A DNA stretch of 64,000 nt from Riemerella anatipestifer (GCF_035666175.1 NZ_CP142016.1:2418001-2482000); one strand, 5' to 3'; positions 28,113 to 37,421 are shown, counted from the first letter of the stretch. Notes: generated by a model not told the origin, from the sequence alone. Translations and numbers: made by a program.

Positions 28113-29066
28113 TTGGAACGTATTTTGAATAAAAATGAAATGACTAAATATAAAATAGCAAAACCGTTTTTGAAATGGGCAGGTGGAAAAACACAACTCA
28201 TTTCTGATATTGAACGAACTCTACCAACAAACATAACGCAGAAGAATTTCACATATATTGAGCCATTTGTGGGTAGTGGGGCAGTACTTTTTTGGGTACT
28301 CAACAACTTTGCAAACCTAAAAAAAGCTGTAATTAACGACATCAACGAAGATTTAATTAACACTTACAAAACCATTGCGGACAGACCAAAAGAGTTGATT
28401 TCAATTTTGCAAATAATGCAAAATGAATTTCACACTCTGGAAGGAAACGAAGAAAAGAAGAAACTCTATTACTACCAAAAAAGAGAATTGTACAATTCAA
28501 GAAAAGAAGAACAAAGCGGACAAGCCGCCCTGTTTATTTTTCTCAATCGTACTTGTTTTAATGGTTTGTATCGAGTGAATAGAAAAAATGAATATAATGT
28601 TCCGATGGGAGGTTATAAAAAACCAACTATTTGCGACAAAGAAAATATTTTAGCAGTTAGCGACGCATTGCAAAAAGTAGAAATTTTGTGTGGCGATTTT
28701 GAGCAAACGCTTGATTTTGCAGAGCAAAATACGCTTTTCTATTTTGATCCACCATACAAACCATTAAGCGAAACATCGAGTTTCAACTCTTATGCAAAAG
28801 ATGAATTTAACGACAGCGAACAAATCAGATTAAGAGATTTCTGCAACAAACTTGATATTTTAAATCATATATGGATTTTAAGTAATTCTGATGTGAAAGG
28901 AAAAGATGAAAATGATAATTTCTTTGACAATTTATATTCTGATTTCAACATTCAAAGAGTTGATGCAAGAAGAAGTATAAATGCAAATCCAGAAAAAAGA
29001 GGAAAACTAACAGAGTTATTAATTACAAATCAAGTAAACAACGAAGAATATGTCAGAGCAATTTAA
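28113..29066 (+). CDS. DNA adenine-N6 methyltransferase, Dam/DpnM type (unit 20)
   Basis: 317 residues. FLKWAGGKTQLI (about residues 18-29) is the SAM-binding motif and FYFDPPYKP (about 210-218) the catalytic motif, in Dam/DpnM order. It should methylate adenine in GATC, given the DpnII-type nuclease next to it. Its stop overlaps the nuclease start by 17 bp. ATG codons at 28113 and 28134 and a further one at 28140 are possible starts. The three-gene order methylase, nuclease, second methylase is that of the DpnII system. Confidence 0.88.
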   Translation: MERILNKNEMTKYKIAKPFLKWAGGKTQLISDIERTLPTNITQKNFTYIEPFVGSGAVLFWVLNNFANLKKAVINDINEDLINTYKTIADRPKELISILQIMQNEFHTLEGNEEKKKLYYYQKRELYNSRKEEQSGQAALFIFLNRTCFNGLYRVNRKNEYNVPMGGYKKPTICDKENILAVSDALQKVEILCGDFEQTLDFAEQNTLFYFDPPYKPLSETSSFNSYAKDEFNDSEQIRLRDFCNKLDILNHIWILSNSDVKGKDENDNFFDNLYSDFNIQRVDARRSINANPEKRGKLTELLITNQVNNEEYVRAI

Positions 29067-29889
29067 AATCTTTTTATCGCAACTTTCAGAAACTAACGCA
29101 ACGCTTGATTATTTCGCAGATTTTAAGAAAATAAGGAACAATGTAAACAAAATTGCAATCAAACTTAACCAATTGAATTATTTAATTGGCAAAGAAAATT
29201 TGAAAGAAGCGGTAATAGAACTTTATGAAGAAAATTCAAAAGTTTTTGAAGTGTTGGACATCTTGATTGCTATTCGCAAAAACAAAAACGCTAAAACATT
29301 CAACAACAAAGGCGAAATAGTATTGTTAGACACTTATTTCACCTCGCCTGAACTGATTTTGGAATATATTGAAGAAACGGGATTGGCAGAAGTTTTTAGA
29401 AACAAAGATGTTACTAATTTAGTTGACTATGTTTTTGGAATAGAGGTTGGTTTAGATACAAATGCACGAAAAAACAGAGGGGGTGACAATATGTCAAAAG
29501 CTGTTTCACTCATTTTTGACAAAGCAGGAGTTTTCTACAAAAAGGAAGTAAATAATACAATCTTTCCAGAAATCATAAGTTTAGGTGCAGATGTGAAACG
29601 TTTTGATTTTGTCATTAAAACCAAAAAGAAAACTTATTTAATTGAAACTAATTATTACAATAGTGGAGGTTCAAAATTAAATGAAACAGCAAGATCTTAT
29701 TCTGATGTTGCTCCTAAAATTAACCTATATGAAGGTTACGAATTTGTTTGGATAACTGATGGACAAGGTTGGTTTTCTGCAAAAAACAAATTAGAAGAAG
29801 CATATAACATAATTCCAAGTTTGTACAATTTGATAACACTTGAGGATTTTATCAAGAAAATTCAAGAAGAAACTGTAATAGAATTTTAA
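29050..29889 (+). CDS. DpnII-type type II restriction endonuclease (unit 20)
   Basis: 279 residues. The family signature GLDTNARKNRGGDNMSK (about residues 137-153) and the nuclease core DVKRFDFVIKTKKKTYLIETN (about 177-197) with a PD-(D/E)XK-like arrangement are visible. DpnII enzymes cut unmethylated GATC. It overlaps the methylase upstream by 17 bp, and the second methylase starts directly after its stop. Recognition of GATC is inferred from family. Confidence 0.88.
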   Translation: MSEQFKIFLSQLSETNATLDYFADFKKIRNNVNKIAIKLNQLNYLIGKENLKEAVIELYEENSKVFEVLDILIAIRKNKNAKTFNNKGEIVLLDTYFTSPELILEYIEETGLAEVFRNKDVTNLVDYVFGIEVGLDTNARKNRGGDNMSKAVSLIFDKAGVFYKKEVNNTIFPEIISLGADVKRFDFVIKTKKKTYLIETNYYNSGGSKLNETARSYSDVAPKINLYEGYEFVWITDGQGWFSAKNKLEEAYNIIPSLYNLITLEDFIKKIQEETVIEF

Positions 29890-30789
29890 ATGATAGTACC
29901 TTATTTCAAATCTGATGACAAAAACTTTTATCTTCTTCACGGAGATACAATGGAACTTTTGCCAAAATTTGAACATAAGTTTGATATGGTTTTTGCCGAC
30001 CCTCCTTACTTTTTATCTAACAATGGGCTTTCAATCCAAAACGGAAAAATTGTAAGTGTAAACAAAGGGAAATGGGATAAATCTGAAGGTTTTGAATTTA
30101 TCAACGACTTTAACAGAAAGTGGCTTTCATTGGTTCGCGAAAAGATGAAAGGTGATGCTACAATTTGGATTAGTGGAACAATGCACAATATTTTTTCAGT
30201 CGGGCAAATCTTGACAGAGTTAGGCTTTAAAATTTTAAACATTGTAACTTGGGAAAAGACAAATCCACCACCAAATTTTTCGTGCAGATACTTTACTTAT
30301 TCAACCGAACAAATCATTTGGGCAAGAAAAACTGAAAAAGTCCCCCATTATTTCAACTACAAGTTAATGAAGCAACTAAATGGCAATAAACAAATGAAAG
30401 ACGTTTGGAAGTTACCAGCAATTGCACCTTGGGAAAAATCGTGTGGAAAACATCCAACACAAAAACCTTTATCAGTTTTGACAAGACTTATTTTGGCTTC
30501 GACAAAACCAAACGCTTGGATTTTAGACCCATTTGCAGGAAGCTCAACGACAGGAATTGCCGCAAATTTAGCTAACAGACGATTTTTAGGAATTGACCAA
30601 GAAGAAGAATTTTTGACAATCAGCAAGAACAGAAAATTGGAAATTGAAAATCCAAAAATATCTGTAACATACCGACAAAAAATGGGAGGTTTCAACGACG
30701 AAAAAGAACTTGAATTATTTCTTGTCGAAGAACCAAGAACAGAATATAAAAATGAATTAAAACTCGAAAACAAAAGGGCGATCGGCTAA
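29890..30789 (+). CDS. Second DNA adenine methyltransferase, DpnA type (unit 20)
   Basis: 299 residues. The catalytic motif ADPPYFLSNNG (about residues 36-46) comes first and the SAM motif DPFAGSSTTG (about 216-225) follows, the beta-class order. KHPTQKPLSVL is also typical. In DpnII systems this enzyme can methylate single-stranded GATC DNA, protecting incoming single strands. Its start codon abuts the nuclease stop. A single-strand methylase is interesting beside a recombination system that folds single-stranded attC sites. Confidence 0.88.
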   Translation: MIVPYFKSDDKNFYLLHGDTMELLPKFEHKFDMVFADPPYFLSNNGLSIQNGKIVSVNKGKWDKSEGFEFINDFNRKWLSLVREKMKGDATIWISGTMHNIFSVGQILTELGFKILNIVTWEKTNPPPNFSCRYFTYSTEQIIWARKTEKVPHYFNYKLMKQLNGNKQMKDVWKLPAIAPWEKSCGKHPTQKPLSVLTRLILASTKPNAWILDPFAGSSTTGIAANLANRRFLGIDQEEEFLTISKNRKLEIENPKISVTYRQKMGGFNDEKELELFLVEEPRTEYKNELKLENKRAIG

Positions 30790-30916
30790 CATCGTATTGG
30801 CAAAATGGCGAGTTAAGTCCTAATATAAAAGCAAGTAGTTCTATTTAACATTAATGCTAAATTCAATATTTTGTGTTTTGATTTCCGCCACTTCGCCAAT
30901 ACATAAACCGTTACCA
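30784..30916 (+). repeat. attC site of unit 20
   Basis: R'' GGCTAAC, R' GTTACCA. The left arm CGTATTGGCAAAATGGCGAG pairs with CCGCCACTTCGCCAATAC. The unit start TTAGCCGA is complementary to TCGGCTAA. Confidence 0.85.
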
Positions 30917-31504
30917 GCTATACACTCCAAACATTTCGCTAAGGAACTGAAACGATTTAAAATGCTCTAAATTGTGAATAATAAGAAACTGAATTCAGAC
31001 CCAGCCGAGCAGAACGTGTTAGAGGTCTAAATTCATTTTCTACAACGGACGACTTGAAAGCATATTTGAATGAGTCGACTCTTAAAAAATGTTGGGGAGT
31101 ACAGCTGATAACTTTTAACGCTCGACTGAATGTTGGACTTTTAAAACCTAAAAAAAGAGGAAAAATCCAAAAGGGAAGAACCTCAAACTGACGAAAAGCG
31201 GAAAAACGAATGGATTTTGGAACTGAAAACTGAAAAAGAATAACTAAAAAACTGCGGAACTGACTTAAAGGCTGAAAAACTAAACGGTCAAATTGTGGAC
31301 TTGAACGCTGAAAATGTGAAAAATGTGCGGACTGAAAACTATGCGGAAAAGACACTACGCAGAAAAAAATAGTACAGCTGGTAACAAGGTATTGCCGCAA
31401 GCGGGGTTAATTGCTTTTTTAGAAAATTTTGTTTATCTTTGGAGTATGGTATTTTAGTTGAAGTTAGGTGCTAAGAAGCCCCGCCTTCGGCAATACCCGG
31501 ACCG
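30911..31504 (+). other. Gene-less cassette of family A (unit 21)
   Basis: A 594-bp copy with the hairpin at 30985-31040, first allele (ATGTGCGG). One visible change near its start (AAAATGCTC against AAAGTGCTC). Confidence 0.6.
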
Positions 31505-31510
31505 TTGTGT
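31379..31510 (+). repeat. attC site of unit 21
   Basis: R'' TGGTAAC, R' GTTGTGT. Arms as in unit 15. Confidence 0.85.
31411..31441 (+). promoter_or_regulatory. Promoter inside the attC centre of unit 21
   Basis: TTG at 31411-31413, 20-nt spacer, TATCTTTG at 31434-31441; the DUF2971 gene starts about 100 nt downstream. Confidence 0.65.
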
Positions 31511-31543
31511 GCAATACTATCCCAAAACCGCTAAAAATATTGA

Positions 31544-32284
31544 ATGTCAAAAATTTATCATTATACAAAACTTTCAACAGCAATTGAGTTCATTCTACCA
31601 ACAATGACTTTAAGAACAAATTTCTTAAATAGAATGAACGGTCCTAAAGAAAACCAAAGATGGGCTTTTGGAGGTGTAAATATTCCTTATAGAGAATTAT
31701 ATCCTGAAATTAATCTAAATCCAGACAAAAATATTGCCCACTTTGAAAGTCAATATCAACTTGGTGAAGATATTAAGGCAAAAATTCAAGCTATTTGCTT
31801 TGTATATTCTGATAAGTATTATGGTTACGAAAATGAAATGATGTGGGCACAATATGCCGAAAATCACCATGGAATATGCCTTGAAATCGATACTGACTTA
31901 TTTCTTGAGGAAAATAAAGATATAAACATTTTTAAATTTCAAAATGTGAATTATAACCCAAAGAAAAAAAATCAATGGATAGATTGGAATTTAAAGAAAT
32001 CTAAAGAAGAAAATATTTATCAACATATTGAACGAAATTTTGAAGAATTATTTTTATCAAAATCACATTATTGGGAAAAGGAGTTTGAAAAAAGGTTAAT
32101 AATCATTGAGGATGACTATTGTTTTTTGAAAATAAAAAAGTCATTAACTGGAATTTATTATGGATTATTTACTAACCATAATTACGACAAGTCTATTCAA
32201 CAGTTTATTAATCCCGAAATAACTAAATCGTACAAAGTCTATTTTGAAGATAATAGACTTAAGCGAATGGAAAGAAGAAAATAG
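31544..32284 (+). CDS. DUF2971 family protein (unit 22)
   Basis: 246 residues. The N-terminus IYHYTKLSTAIEFIL and the central MMWAQYAENHHGICLEID are the family signatures. DUF2971 proteins are found in defence islands and beside toxin genes, but no activity is established. Soluble, no membrane segment. Sole gene of its cassette. Confidence 0.75.
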   Translation: MSKIYHYTKLSTAIEFILPTMTLRTNFLNRMNGPKENQRWAFGGVNIPYRELYPEINLNPDKNIAHFESQYQLGEDIKAKIQAICFVYSDKYYGYENEMMWAQYAENHHGICLEIDTDLFLEENKDINIFKFQNVNYNPKKKNQWIDWNLKKSKEENIYQHIERNFEELFLSKSHYWEKEFEKRLIIIEDDYCFLKIKKSLTGIYYGLFTNHNYDKSIQQFINPEITKSYKVYFEDNRLKRMERRK

Positions 32285-32290
32285 TACAGC

Positions 32291-32483
32291 ACACAACATA
32301 GTATTTGCAAAAGTCGGGATTAAGTAATAGTTGAAAAATTTGGAATATTTATCAGCTACTGCTTTTCCGTATTACTTTTTTTCTTAAATTAGCAATATGG
32401 AAAAAGCATCCGCTACGGTTTGGTCGAAATTGAACTATTGGTTCAATTTAGCCCGCCCTTCGCAAATACTTTTTCCGTTGCAC
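32291..32483 (+). repeat. attC site of unit 22
   Basis: R'' ACACAAC, R' GTTGCAC. The left arm TAGTATTTGCAAAAGTCGGG pairs with CCCGCCCTTCGCAAATACT. The unit start TTGTGTGC is complementary to GCACACAA. Confidence 0.85.
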
Positions 32484-32994
32484 GCAACACTACTGAAATT
32501 CACGCAGCCGAAATAAAGTTAAATTTTAGCGTTATAAAAGAAACTGAATCCAAACCGAACAAAGAAAATGTTGAAAGGTTTGAATTCATTTTCTATTTTT
32601 TGTATCACGGAATATAATTGATTTTTACTCGTAGTGAATTTTCATTAGTGTAGCGTAACAACGGAACAATCACCGAATTGACTTTGTCAGAGTAGTAATT
32701 ACAATTCCTATGAAAAACTGAATTGAAAATAGGATAGACTTGAATTTGAAAAACTGTAATTGATTTTAGGAAACCGAAATTGACTGAAATTGCTTGGACA
32801 ATTGAATCTTAATCTGTGCGAATATACCATATTGTGAATACTAAATAGAAGCGGAAACGAAAGTCCAGCGTGCAACACGGGTTTTGCAAAAAAGCGGGAG
32901 CGGTTTTTGTTTGGACATAATGTAATTTTTATTACCTTTGTATTGTTGGGGGAGGTTGGTGGTTTTTTATCCGCTTCTTCGCAAAGCCCCACCA
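32478..32994 (+). other. Gene-less cassette of family B, second copy (unit 23)
   Basis: A 517-bp unit that reads as identical to unit 14, with its hairpin at 32540-32593. It is again followed by a family A unit through the same altered A^TT junction, so the pair was duplicated as a block. Confidence 0.6.
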
Positions 32995-33000
32995 TTACCA
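32870..33000 (+). repeat. attC site of unit 23 with altered core
   Basis: R'' GTGCAAC, R' ATTACCA with the conserved G changed to A, as in unit 14. Confidence 0.75.
32911..32940 (+). promoter_or_regulatory. Promoter inside the attC centre of unit 23
   Basis: TTG at 32911-32913, 19-nt spacer, TACCTTTG at 32933-32940. Confidence 0.6.
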
Positions 33001-33588
33001 GCTATACACTCCAAACATTTCGCTAAGGAACTGAAACGATTTAAAGTGCTCTAAATTGTGAATAATAAGAAACTGAATTCAGACCCAGCCGAGCAGAACG
33101 TGTTAGAGGTCTAAATTCATTTTCTACAACGGACGACTTGAAAGCATATTTGAATGAGTCGACTCTTAAAAAATGTTGGGGAGTACAGCTGATAACTTTT
33201 AACGCTCGACTGAATGTTGGACTTTTAAAACCTAAAAAAAGAGGAAAAATCCAAAAGGGAAGAACCTCAAACTGACGAAAAGCGGAAAAACGAATGGATT
33301 TTGGAACTGAAAACTGAAAAAGAATAACTAAAAAACTGCGGAACTGACTTAAAGGCTGAAAAACTAAACGGTCAAATTGTGGACTTGAACGCTGAAAATG
33401 TGAAAAACGTGCGGACTGAAAACTATGCGGAAAAGACACCACGCAGAAAAAAATAGTACAGCTGGTAACAAGGTATTGCCGCAAGCGGGGTTAATTGCTT
33501 TTTTAGAAAATTTTGTTTATCTTTGGAGTATGGTATTTTAGTTGAAGTTAGGTGCTAAGAAGCCCCGCCTTCGGCAATACCCGGACCG
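32995..33588 (+). other. Gene-less cassette of family A, second allele (unit 24)
   Basis: A 594-bp copy with the hairpin at 33069-33124 and the second-allele bases (ACGTGCGG), as in unit 16. It follows unit 23. Confidence 0.6.
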
Positions 33589-33594
33589 TTATAT
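33463..33594 (+). repeat. attC site of unit 24
   Basis: R'' TGGTAAC, R' GTTATAT. Arms as in unit 15. Confidence 0.85.
33495..33525 (+). promoter_or_regulatory. Promoter inside the attC centre of unit 24, reading into the GTPase
   Basis: TTG at 33495-33497, 20-nt spacer, TATCTTTG at 33518-33525; the GTPase starts about 97 nt downstream. Confidence 0.65.
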
Positions 33595-33621
33595 GTAATT
33601 AATATCAAAAACACTATAAAA

Positions 33622-34692
33622 ATGGACGATTTAAAAAAACTAATTGAAGAAGCTATGAAAAAAGCTAAGTCTGAAATGAAAGACGTTAATATCTTAATTG
33701 CCGGCAGAACTGGTGTTGGAAAATCCACCTTAATTAACGCTGTTTTTGAAGGAAATTTTGCGACTACAGGGAGTGGAAAGCCTATTACACAAAAAATAAC
33801 AGAAATAAGAAAAGAAGGCATTCCAATTGTGCTAACAGACACAAAAGGCTTAGAAATACAAGATTACGAAGAAATTAAAAATGAACTTCAACAATATATA
33901 AAGAATAAAAATAACGATGCAAATCCAAATAACCATATTCATATGGCTTGGATATGTATTGATGAAAATTCTAGAAGAATTGAAGATGCCGAAATAGATT
34001 TATGTAATTTTTTATCTGAAAGAGTTCCTGTTATCGGGGTTATAACTAAAGCCTTACATGATGATGGTTTTAGAAATGAAGTTCGTAAACATTTTACAAA
34101 CGCAAAGAATATTGTCAGAGTAAACTCAGTTACTTTTAATATAGGTGAAAATAAAGTACCAATTACAGGTCTAAATGAACTTGTTGATTTATCAATGGAA
34201 ATTCTGCCAGAGGCTCAGAGGAATGCTTTTGCTGTAGCACAAAAGGTTGACATGAAGCAACGAATTAATAGAGCACATAAAATAGTAGCCGGATCTGCAT
34301 TGACAGCTGCTGGGGCAGGTGCAATTCCAATACCATTTTCTGATGCTGCCACACTTGTTCCAATACAAGTTGGTATGCTTGCTGGAATTTCATATGTTTT
34401 TGGATTAAATACAGATAAAGCATTGCTTTCTACATTAGTAAGCTCCACAATAACTGGTGTAGGAGCAACTTTTGTTGGAAGAACAATTGTGGCTAATATT
34501 GCGAAATTTTTCCCAGGAATTGGAAGTGCTGCAGGAGCTGCGATTTCTGGAGCAACAGCAGCGGCAGTTACAACTCTTTTCGGTGAAACTTATATTAAAA
34601 CATTAGAATTACTTTTAAAGAATAATAGTATAGAATCCATTACCATTGTTGATATTACAAATGAATTTAAAAAACAACTAAAAATAAATTAA
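33622..34692 (+). CDS. Membrane-associated GTPase, Era/YcjF-like (unit 25)
   Basis: 356 residues. The P-loop GRTGVGKST lies near residues 29-37, the switch II motif DTKGLE near 74-79, and a variant specificity motif TKA near 145. The C-terminal half is Gly/Ala-rich with several hydrophobic helices (from about residue 219), as in DUF697-type membrane-linked GTPases. It probably acts at the inner membrane. Related GTPases occur in stress and defence loci. Its role here is unknown. Confidence 0.75.
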   Translation: MDDLKKLIEEAMKKAKSEMKDVNILIAGRTGVGKSTLINAVFEGNFATTGSGKPITQKITEIRKEGIPIVLTDTKGLEIQDYEEIKNELQQYIKNKNNDANPNNHIHMAWICIDENSRRIEDAEIDLCNFLSERVPVIGVITKALHDDGFRNEVRKHFTNAKNIVRVNSVTFNIGENKVPITGLNELVDLSMEILPEAQRNAFAVAQKVDMKQRINRAHKIVAGSALTAAGAGAIPIPFSDAATLVPIQVGMLAGISYVFGLNTDKALLSTLVSSTITGVGATFVGRTIVANIAKFFPGIGSAAGAAISGATAAAVTTLFGETYIKTLELLLKNNSIESITIVDITNEFKKQLKIN

Positions 34693-34696
34693 CTGC

Positions 34697-34827
34697 ATAT
34701 AACATCGGTTTGGCAAAAACGGCGAGGGAGTTTTTAATAGAAAATTTGGTTTTCTATTAATTTTTGTACATTTATCGAAGATTTGGCTTCGTAAGCCCCG
34801 CCTTCGGCAATACCCGGACCGTTGGCA
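34697..34827 (+). repeat. Chimeric attC site of unit 25
   Basis: R'' ATATAAC and the left arm CATCGGTTTGGCAAAAACGGCG belong to one attC family. The right arm GCCCCGCCTTCGGCAATACC belongs to another. The arms cannot form the usual long stem, so the site looks like a recombinant and may be inactive. R' is GTTGGCA. Confidence 0.75.
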
Positions 34828-34927
34828 GAAATAGTACAACTGAAAAACTGTTCTAAAAAAATCTCGTAAATAAAACTTAAATATTAAAAAAGTTTGTATC
34901 TTTGTATGGAAACAATAAAAGATATGG

Positions 34928-35284
34928 ATGAAAAAATTTAATGTGTTATTTTTAACCGAAGCAAGAGAATTTTTATTGAGTTTGGAAGAAAAAAGTCAGG
35001 ACAAAATAATCTTTAATATTGATAAGGCTAAAATAAAGACTGATAATGAGTTGTTTAAAAAACTGAAAGGAGAAATTTGGGAATTTAGAACACTCTATAA
35101 CAAAACCTATTATCGACTTTTTGCCTTTTGGGACAAGGAAAATAATCAGGAAACATTAGTTATATCGACACATGGAATAATTAAAAAGACAGGAAAAACT
35201 CCTGAAAAAGAAATAGAAAAAGCAGAACAAATCAGATTACAGTATTTTGAATTGAAAAATAAACTTAAAAATGGCAACAAATAA
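34928..35284 (+). CDS. HigB/RelE-superfamily toxin, Gp49-like (unit 26)
   Basis: 118 residues with the phage Gp49-like/HigB layout, including KKLKGEIWEFRTLYNKTYYRLF (residues about 44-65) and STHGIIKKTGKTP (about 80-92). Such toxins cleave mRNA on the ribosome. It overlaps the following HTH antitoxin gene by 14 bp. The HigBA order, toxin first, is kept. TATCTTTG at 34897-34904 is a candidate -7 box inside the cassette. Confidence 0.85.
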   Translation: MKKFNVLFLTEAREFLLSLEEKSQDKIIFNIDKAKIKTDNELFKKLKGEIWEFRTLYNKTYYRLFAFWDKENNQETLVISTHGIIKKTGKTPEKEIEKAEQIRLQYFELKNKLKNGNK

Positions 35285-35606
35285 TAAGGAATTGGAAATT
35301 TTTACTTTAGACCAAATAAAGAACGAATTTATCGGAGAAATCGGAACCGAGAAACGAACTCAATACGAACAAGAGTTACAGGTAGAATTGTTAGGCGAAA
35401 TGATTCGTACTGTCCGACTTGAAAGAAATTTAACCCAAGAAGAATTAGGGAAATTAGTTGGTGTTCAACGTGCTCAAATTTCAAAATTGGAAAATAACAC
35501 GAAGAATGTAACAATGGAAACGATTTTGAAAGTTTTTGGGGCATTGAAAGCAAAAGTAAATTTTAATGTAGAATTGACGAATAATACAATACAAATTGCT
35601 CAATAA
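35271..35606 (+). CDS. HigA-type XRE-family antitoxin (unit 26)
   Basis: 111 residues. A helix-turn-helix of the XRE family spans about residues 44-98 (MIRTVRLERNLTQEELGKLV, then GVQRAQISKLENN). It should bind the toxin and repress the pair's promoter. The two genes fill one cassette. Confidence 0.85.
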   Translation: MATNNKELEIFTLDQIKNEFIGEIGTEKRTQYEQELQVELLGEMIRTVRLERNLTQEELGKLVGVQRAQISKLENNTKNVTMETILKVFGALKAKVNFNVELTNNTIQIAQ

Positions 35607-35615
35607 AACTACTTC

Positions 35616-35747
35616 TGCCAACAAGGTATTGCCGCAAGCGGGGGATATTTGCATTTTAGAAAAATTTGTTTAACTTTGAGGTGTGGTATTTTAGTTGAAG
35701 TTGGGTGCTAATAAGCCCCGCCTTCGGCAATACCCGAACCGTTGTGA
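35616..35747 (+). repeat. attC site of unit 26
   Basis: R'' TGCCAAC, R' GTTGTGA. Arms GGTATTGCCGCAAGCGGGG and CCCCGCCTTCGGCAATACC. The unit start TTGGCAGAA is complementary to TTCTGCCAA over 9 bp. Confidence 0.85.
35649..35678 (+). promoter_or_regulatory. Promoter inside the attC centre of unit 26
   Basis: TTG at 35649-35651, 19-nt spacer, TAACTTTG at 35671-35678. The flanking bases differ from other copies, yet the two boxes are kept. Confidence 0.65.
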
Positions 35748-35789
35748 GCAATACTTCACAAAAGTGCATATAAACGAATAACGAACTGA

Positions 35790-36626
35790 ATGAAGACAAT
35801 TACACTTCCTGACGAACTTAATATCGAAAGTTTACAACCTGTCCAGATTTTTGATTACTGTAGCTCAAAAGAAATTGCAAAACAGCAAATTATTCTAAAT
35901 CAAAACACATTCAGTTTTTTAATCGAGGGAAATAAAGAAGTTGTTTTTGATAACTCAACTTTATCAATTGATAATTCCAAGTTTCTGATAATGAAGTCAG
36001 GACATTGTTTAATGACAGAAAAACTTTCAGACACTCGAAATTATAGAAGTGTACTTCTCTTTTTTTCCAACGATATATTATTGAAATTTATCCAAAAAAA
36101 CGAACTGAATAGAAACGAATTGAGTGAATATAAATCGGTTTATTCTTTTAAATATGATGAATTTATTCAACGATTTGTAAATAGTTTATTAGATATTTCC
36201 AAACTTTCAAAAAACATTCAAAAAAGAATACTTGAAGTGAAGTTTGAAGAGATAATACTTTATTTGACAGAAATATATGGTACAGACATTTTGCACTCGT
36301 TGTTGGTGAAAAATAATGATACATCTCAAAAATTCGTTCAAACTGTTGAAACGAATTTGATGAGCAAACTGACATTAAAAGAATTAGCATTTTTATGCAA
36401 TATGAGTATATCTACTTTTAAAAGAGAATTTGAAAAACATTATGCTGAATCGCCAATAAAATGGTTTCAAAATAAAAGATTAGAGTATGCACATCATTTG
36501 CTCTATAAAGAACAAAAAAGATCTTCAGAAATATATTTAGAGGTCGGATATGAAAATTTATCAAGCTTTATACAAGCTTATAAATCAAAATATGGAGTTA
36601 CACCCAAGCAGCATTATAAAGATTGA
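35790..36626 (+). CDS. AraC-family transcriptional regulator (unit 27)
   Basis: 278 residues. The C-terminal two-helix-turn-helix domain (about residues 180-278) shows LTLKELAFLCNMSISTFKREF and LEVGYENLSSFIQAYKSKYG, the AraC signatures. The N-terminal part is a probable cupin-like sensor. It precedes a YbhB/YbcL-type gene in the same cassette by about 90 bp and may regulate it. Confidence 0.85.
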   Translation: MKTITLPDELNIESLQPVQIFDYCSSKEIAKQQIILNQNTFSFLIEGNKEVVFDNSTLSIDNSKFLIMKSGHCLMTEKLSDTRNYRSVLLFFSNDILLKFIQKNELNRNELSEYKSVYSFKYDEFIQRFVNSLLDISKLSKNIQKRILEVKFEEIILYLTEIYGTDILHSLLVKNNDTSQKFVQTVETNLMSKLTLKELAFLCNMSISTFKREFEKHYAESPIKWFQNKRLEYAHHLLYKEQKRSSEIYLEVGYENLSSFIQAYKSKYGVTPKQHYKD

Positions 36627-36713
36627 GCTTTTAGAAACACTTTTTGAACATTACGCTAAATTTTCCTCGAATTATACAATTTAATTTTGCTGAGAATTTA
36701 AATAGTAATAAAA

Positions 36714-37268
36714 ATGAAAAGAACAAATTTGATTTTAGTTTTGTCGTTGATTTTCTCAACAGTTGTTTTTGGACAAAAGACATTTACATTAAGCAGCAAA
36801 GATTTAGGTGGAGAAACTACCAAAGTACAAGAGTTCAATGGATTTGGCTGTTTGGGAGACAACCAATCGCCTCAATTATCTTGGAAAAATGCACCCGAAG
36901 GAACAAAAAGTTTTGCAATTACAATGTATGACCCAGATGCACCAACTGGAAGTGGTTTTTGGCATTGGGTTGTGTTTGACATTCCAGCAAACATAAATGA
37001 GTTGGTAACTAACGCAGGTAATATTAAACTTAATTTAGCACCAAAAGGAGCCATTCAAAGTAAAACAGACTATGGAATTAATGGCTTCGGAGGTCCTTGC
37101 CCACCTGTTGGACATGGTTTTCATCAGTACATCATAACAGTTTATGCCTTAAAAACTGACAAATTAGGACTTGACGCCAATATTAATCCTGCTGTTGTAG
37201 GTTTTTATCTTTGGAACAACACTCTTGCAAAAGCGAGTATTGTAGCTTATTATAAACGAGACAAATAA
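36714..37268 (+). CDS. YbhB/YbcL family (Raf kinase inhibitor-like) secreted protein (unit 27)
   Basis: 184 residues with a signal peptide (cut near FGQ, residue 21). The PEBP-like core reads FTLSSKDLGGETTKVQEFNG, then LSWKNAPEGTKSFAITMYDPDAPTGSGFWHWVV, then GFGGPCPPVGHGFHQYIITVYAL. Family members are small periplasmic or cytoplasmic ligand-binding proteins with no settled function. The AraC regulator upstream is its likely controller. Confidence 0.85.
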   Translation: MKRTNLILVLSLIFSTVVFGQKTFTLSSKDLGGETTKVQEFNGFGCLGDNQSPQLSWKNAPEGTKSFAITMYDPDAPTGSGFWHWVVFDIPANINELVTNAGNIKLNLAPKGAIQSKTDYGINGFGGPCPPVGHGFHQYIITVYALKTDKLGLDANINPAVVGFYLWNNTLAKASIVAYYKRDK

Positions 37269-37289
37269 CAATCAACAAAATAGTATTGC

Positions 37290-37421
37290 CTACAACATCG
37301 GTTTGACAAAAGTGGGGCGACATTGCTCAATTCAACATTTGTGCTTATATTTGGCATTAGTGTTGAGTTGAGCTTTTGTGCATAAAATTTCCCACTTTCG
37401 CCAAGCCTAAAACCGTTGCCT
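37290..37421 (+). repeat. attC site of unit 27
   Basis: R'' CTACAAC, R' GTTGCCT. The left arm CGGTTTGACAAAAGTGGGG pairs with CCCACTTTCGCCAAGCC. Same family as units 38 and 41. Confidence 0.8.
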
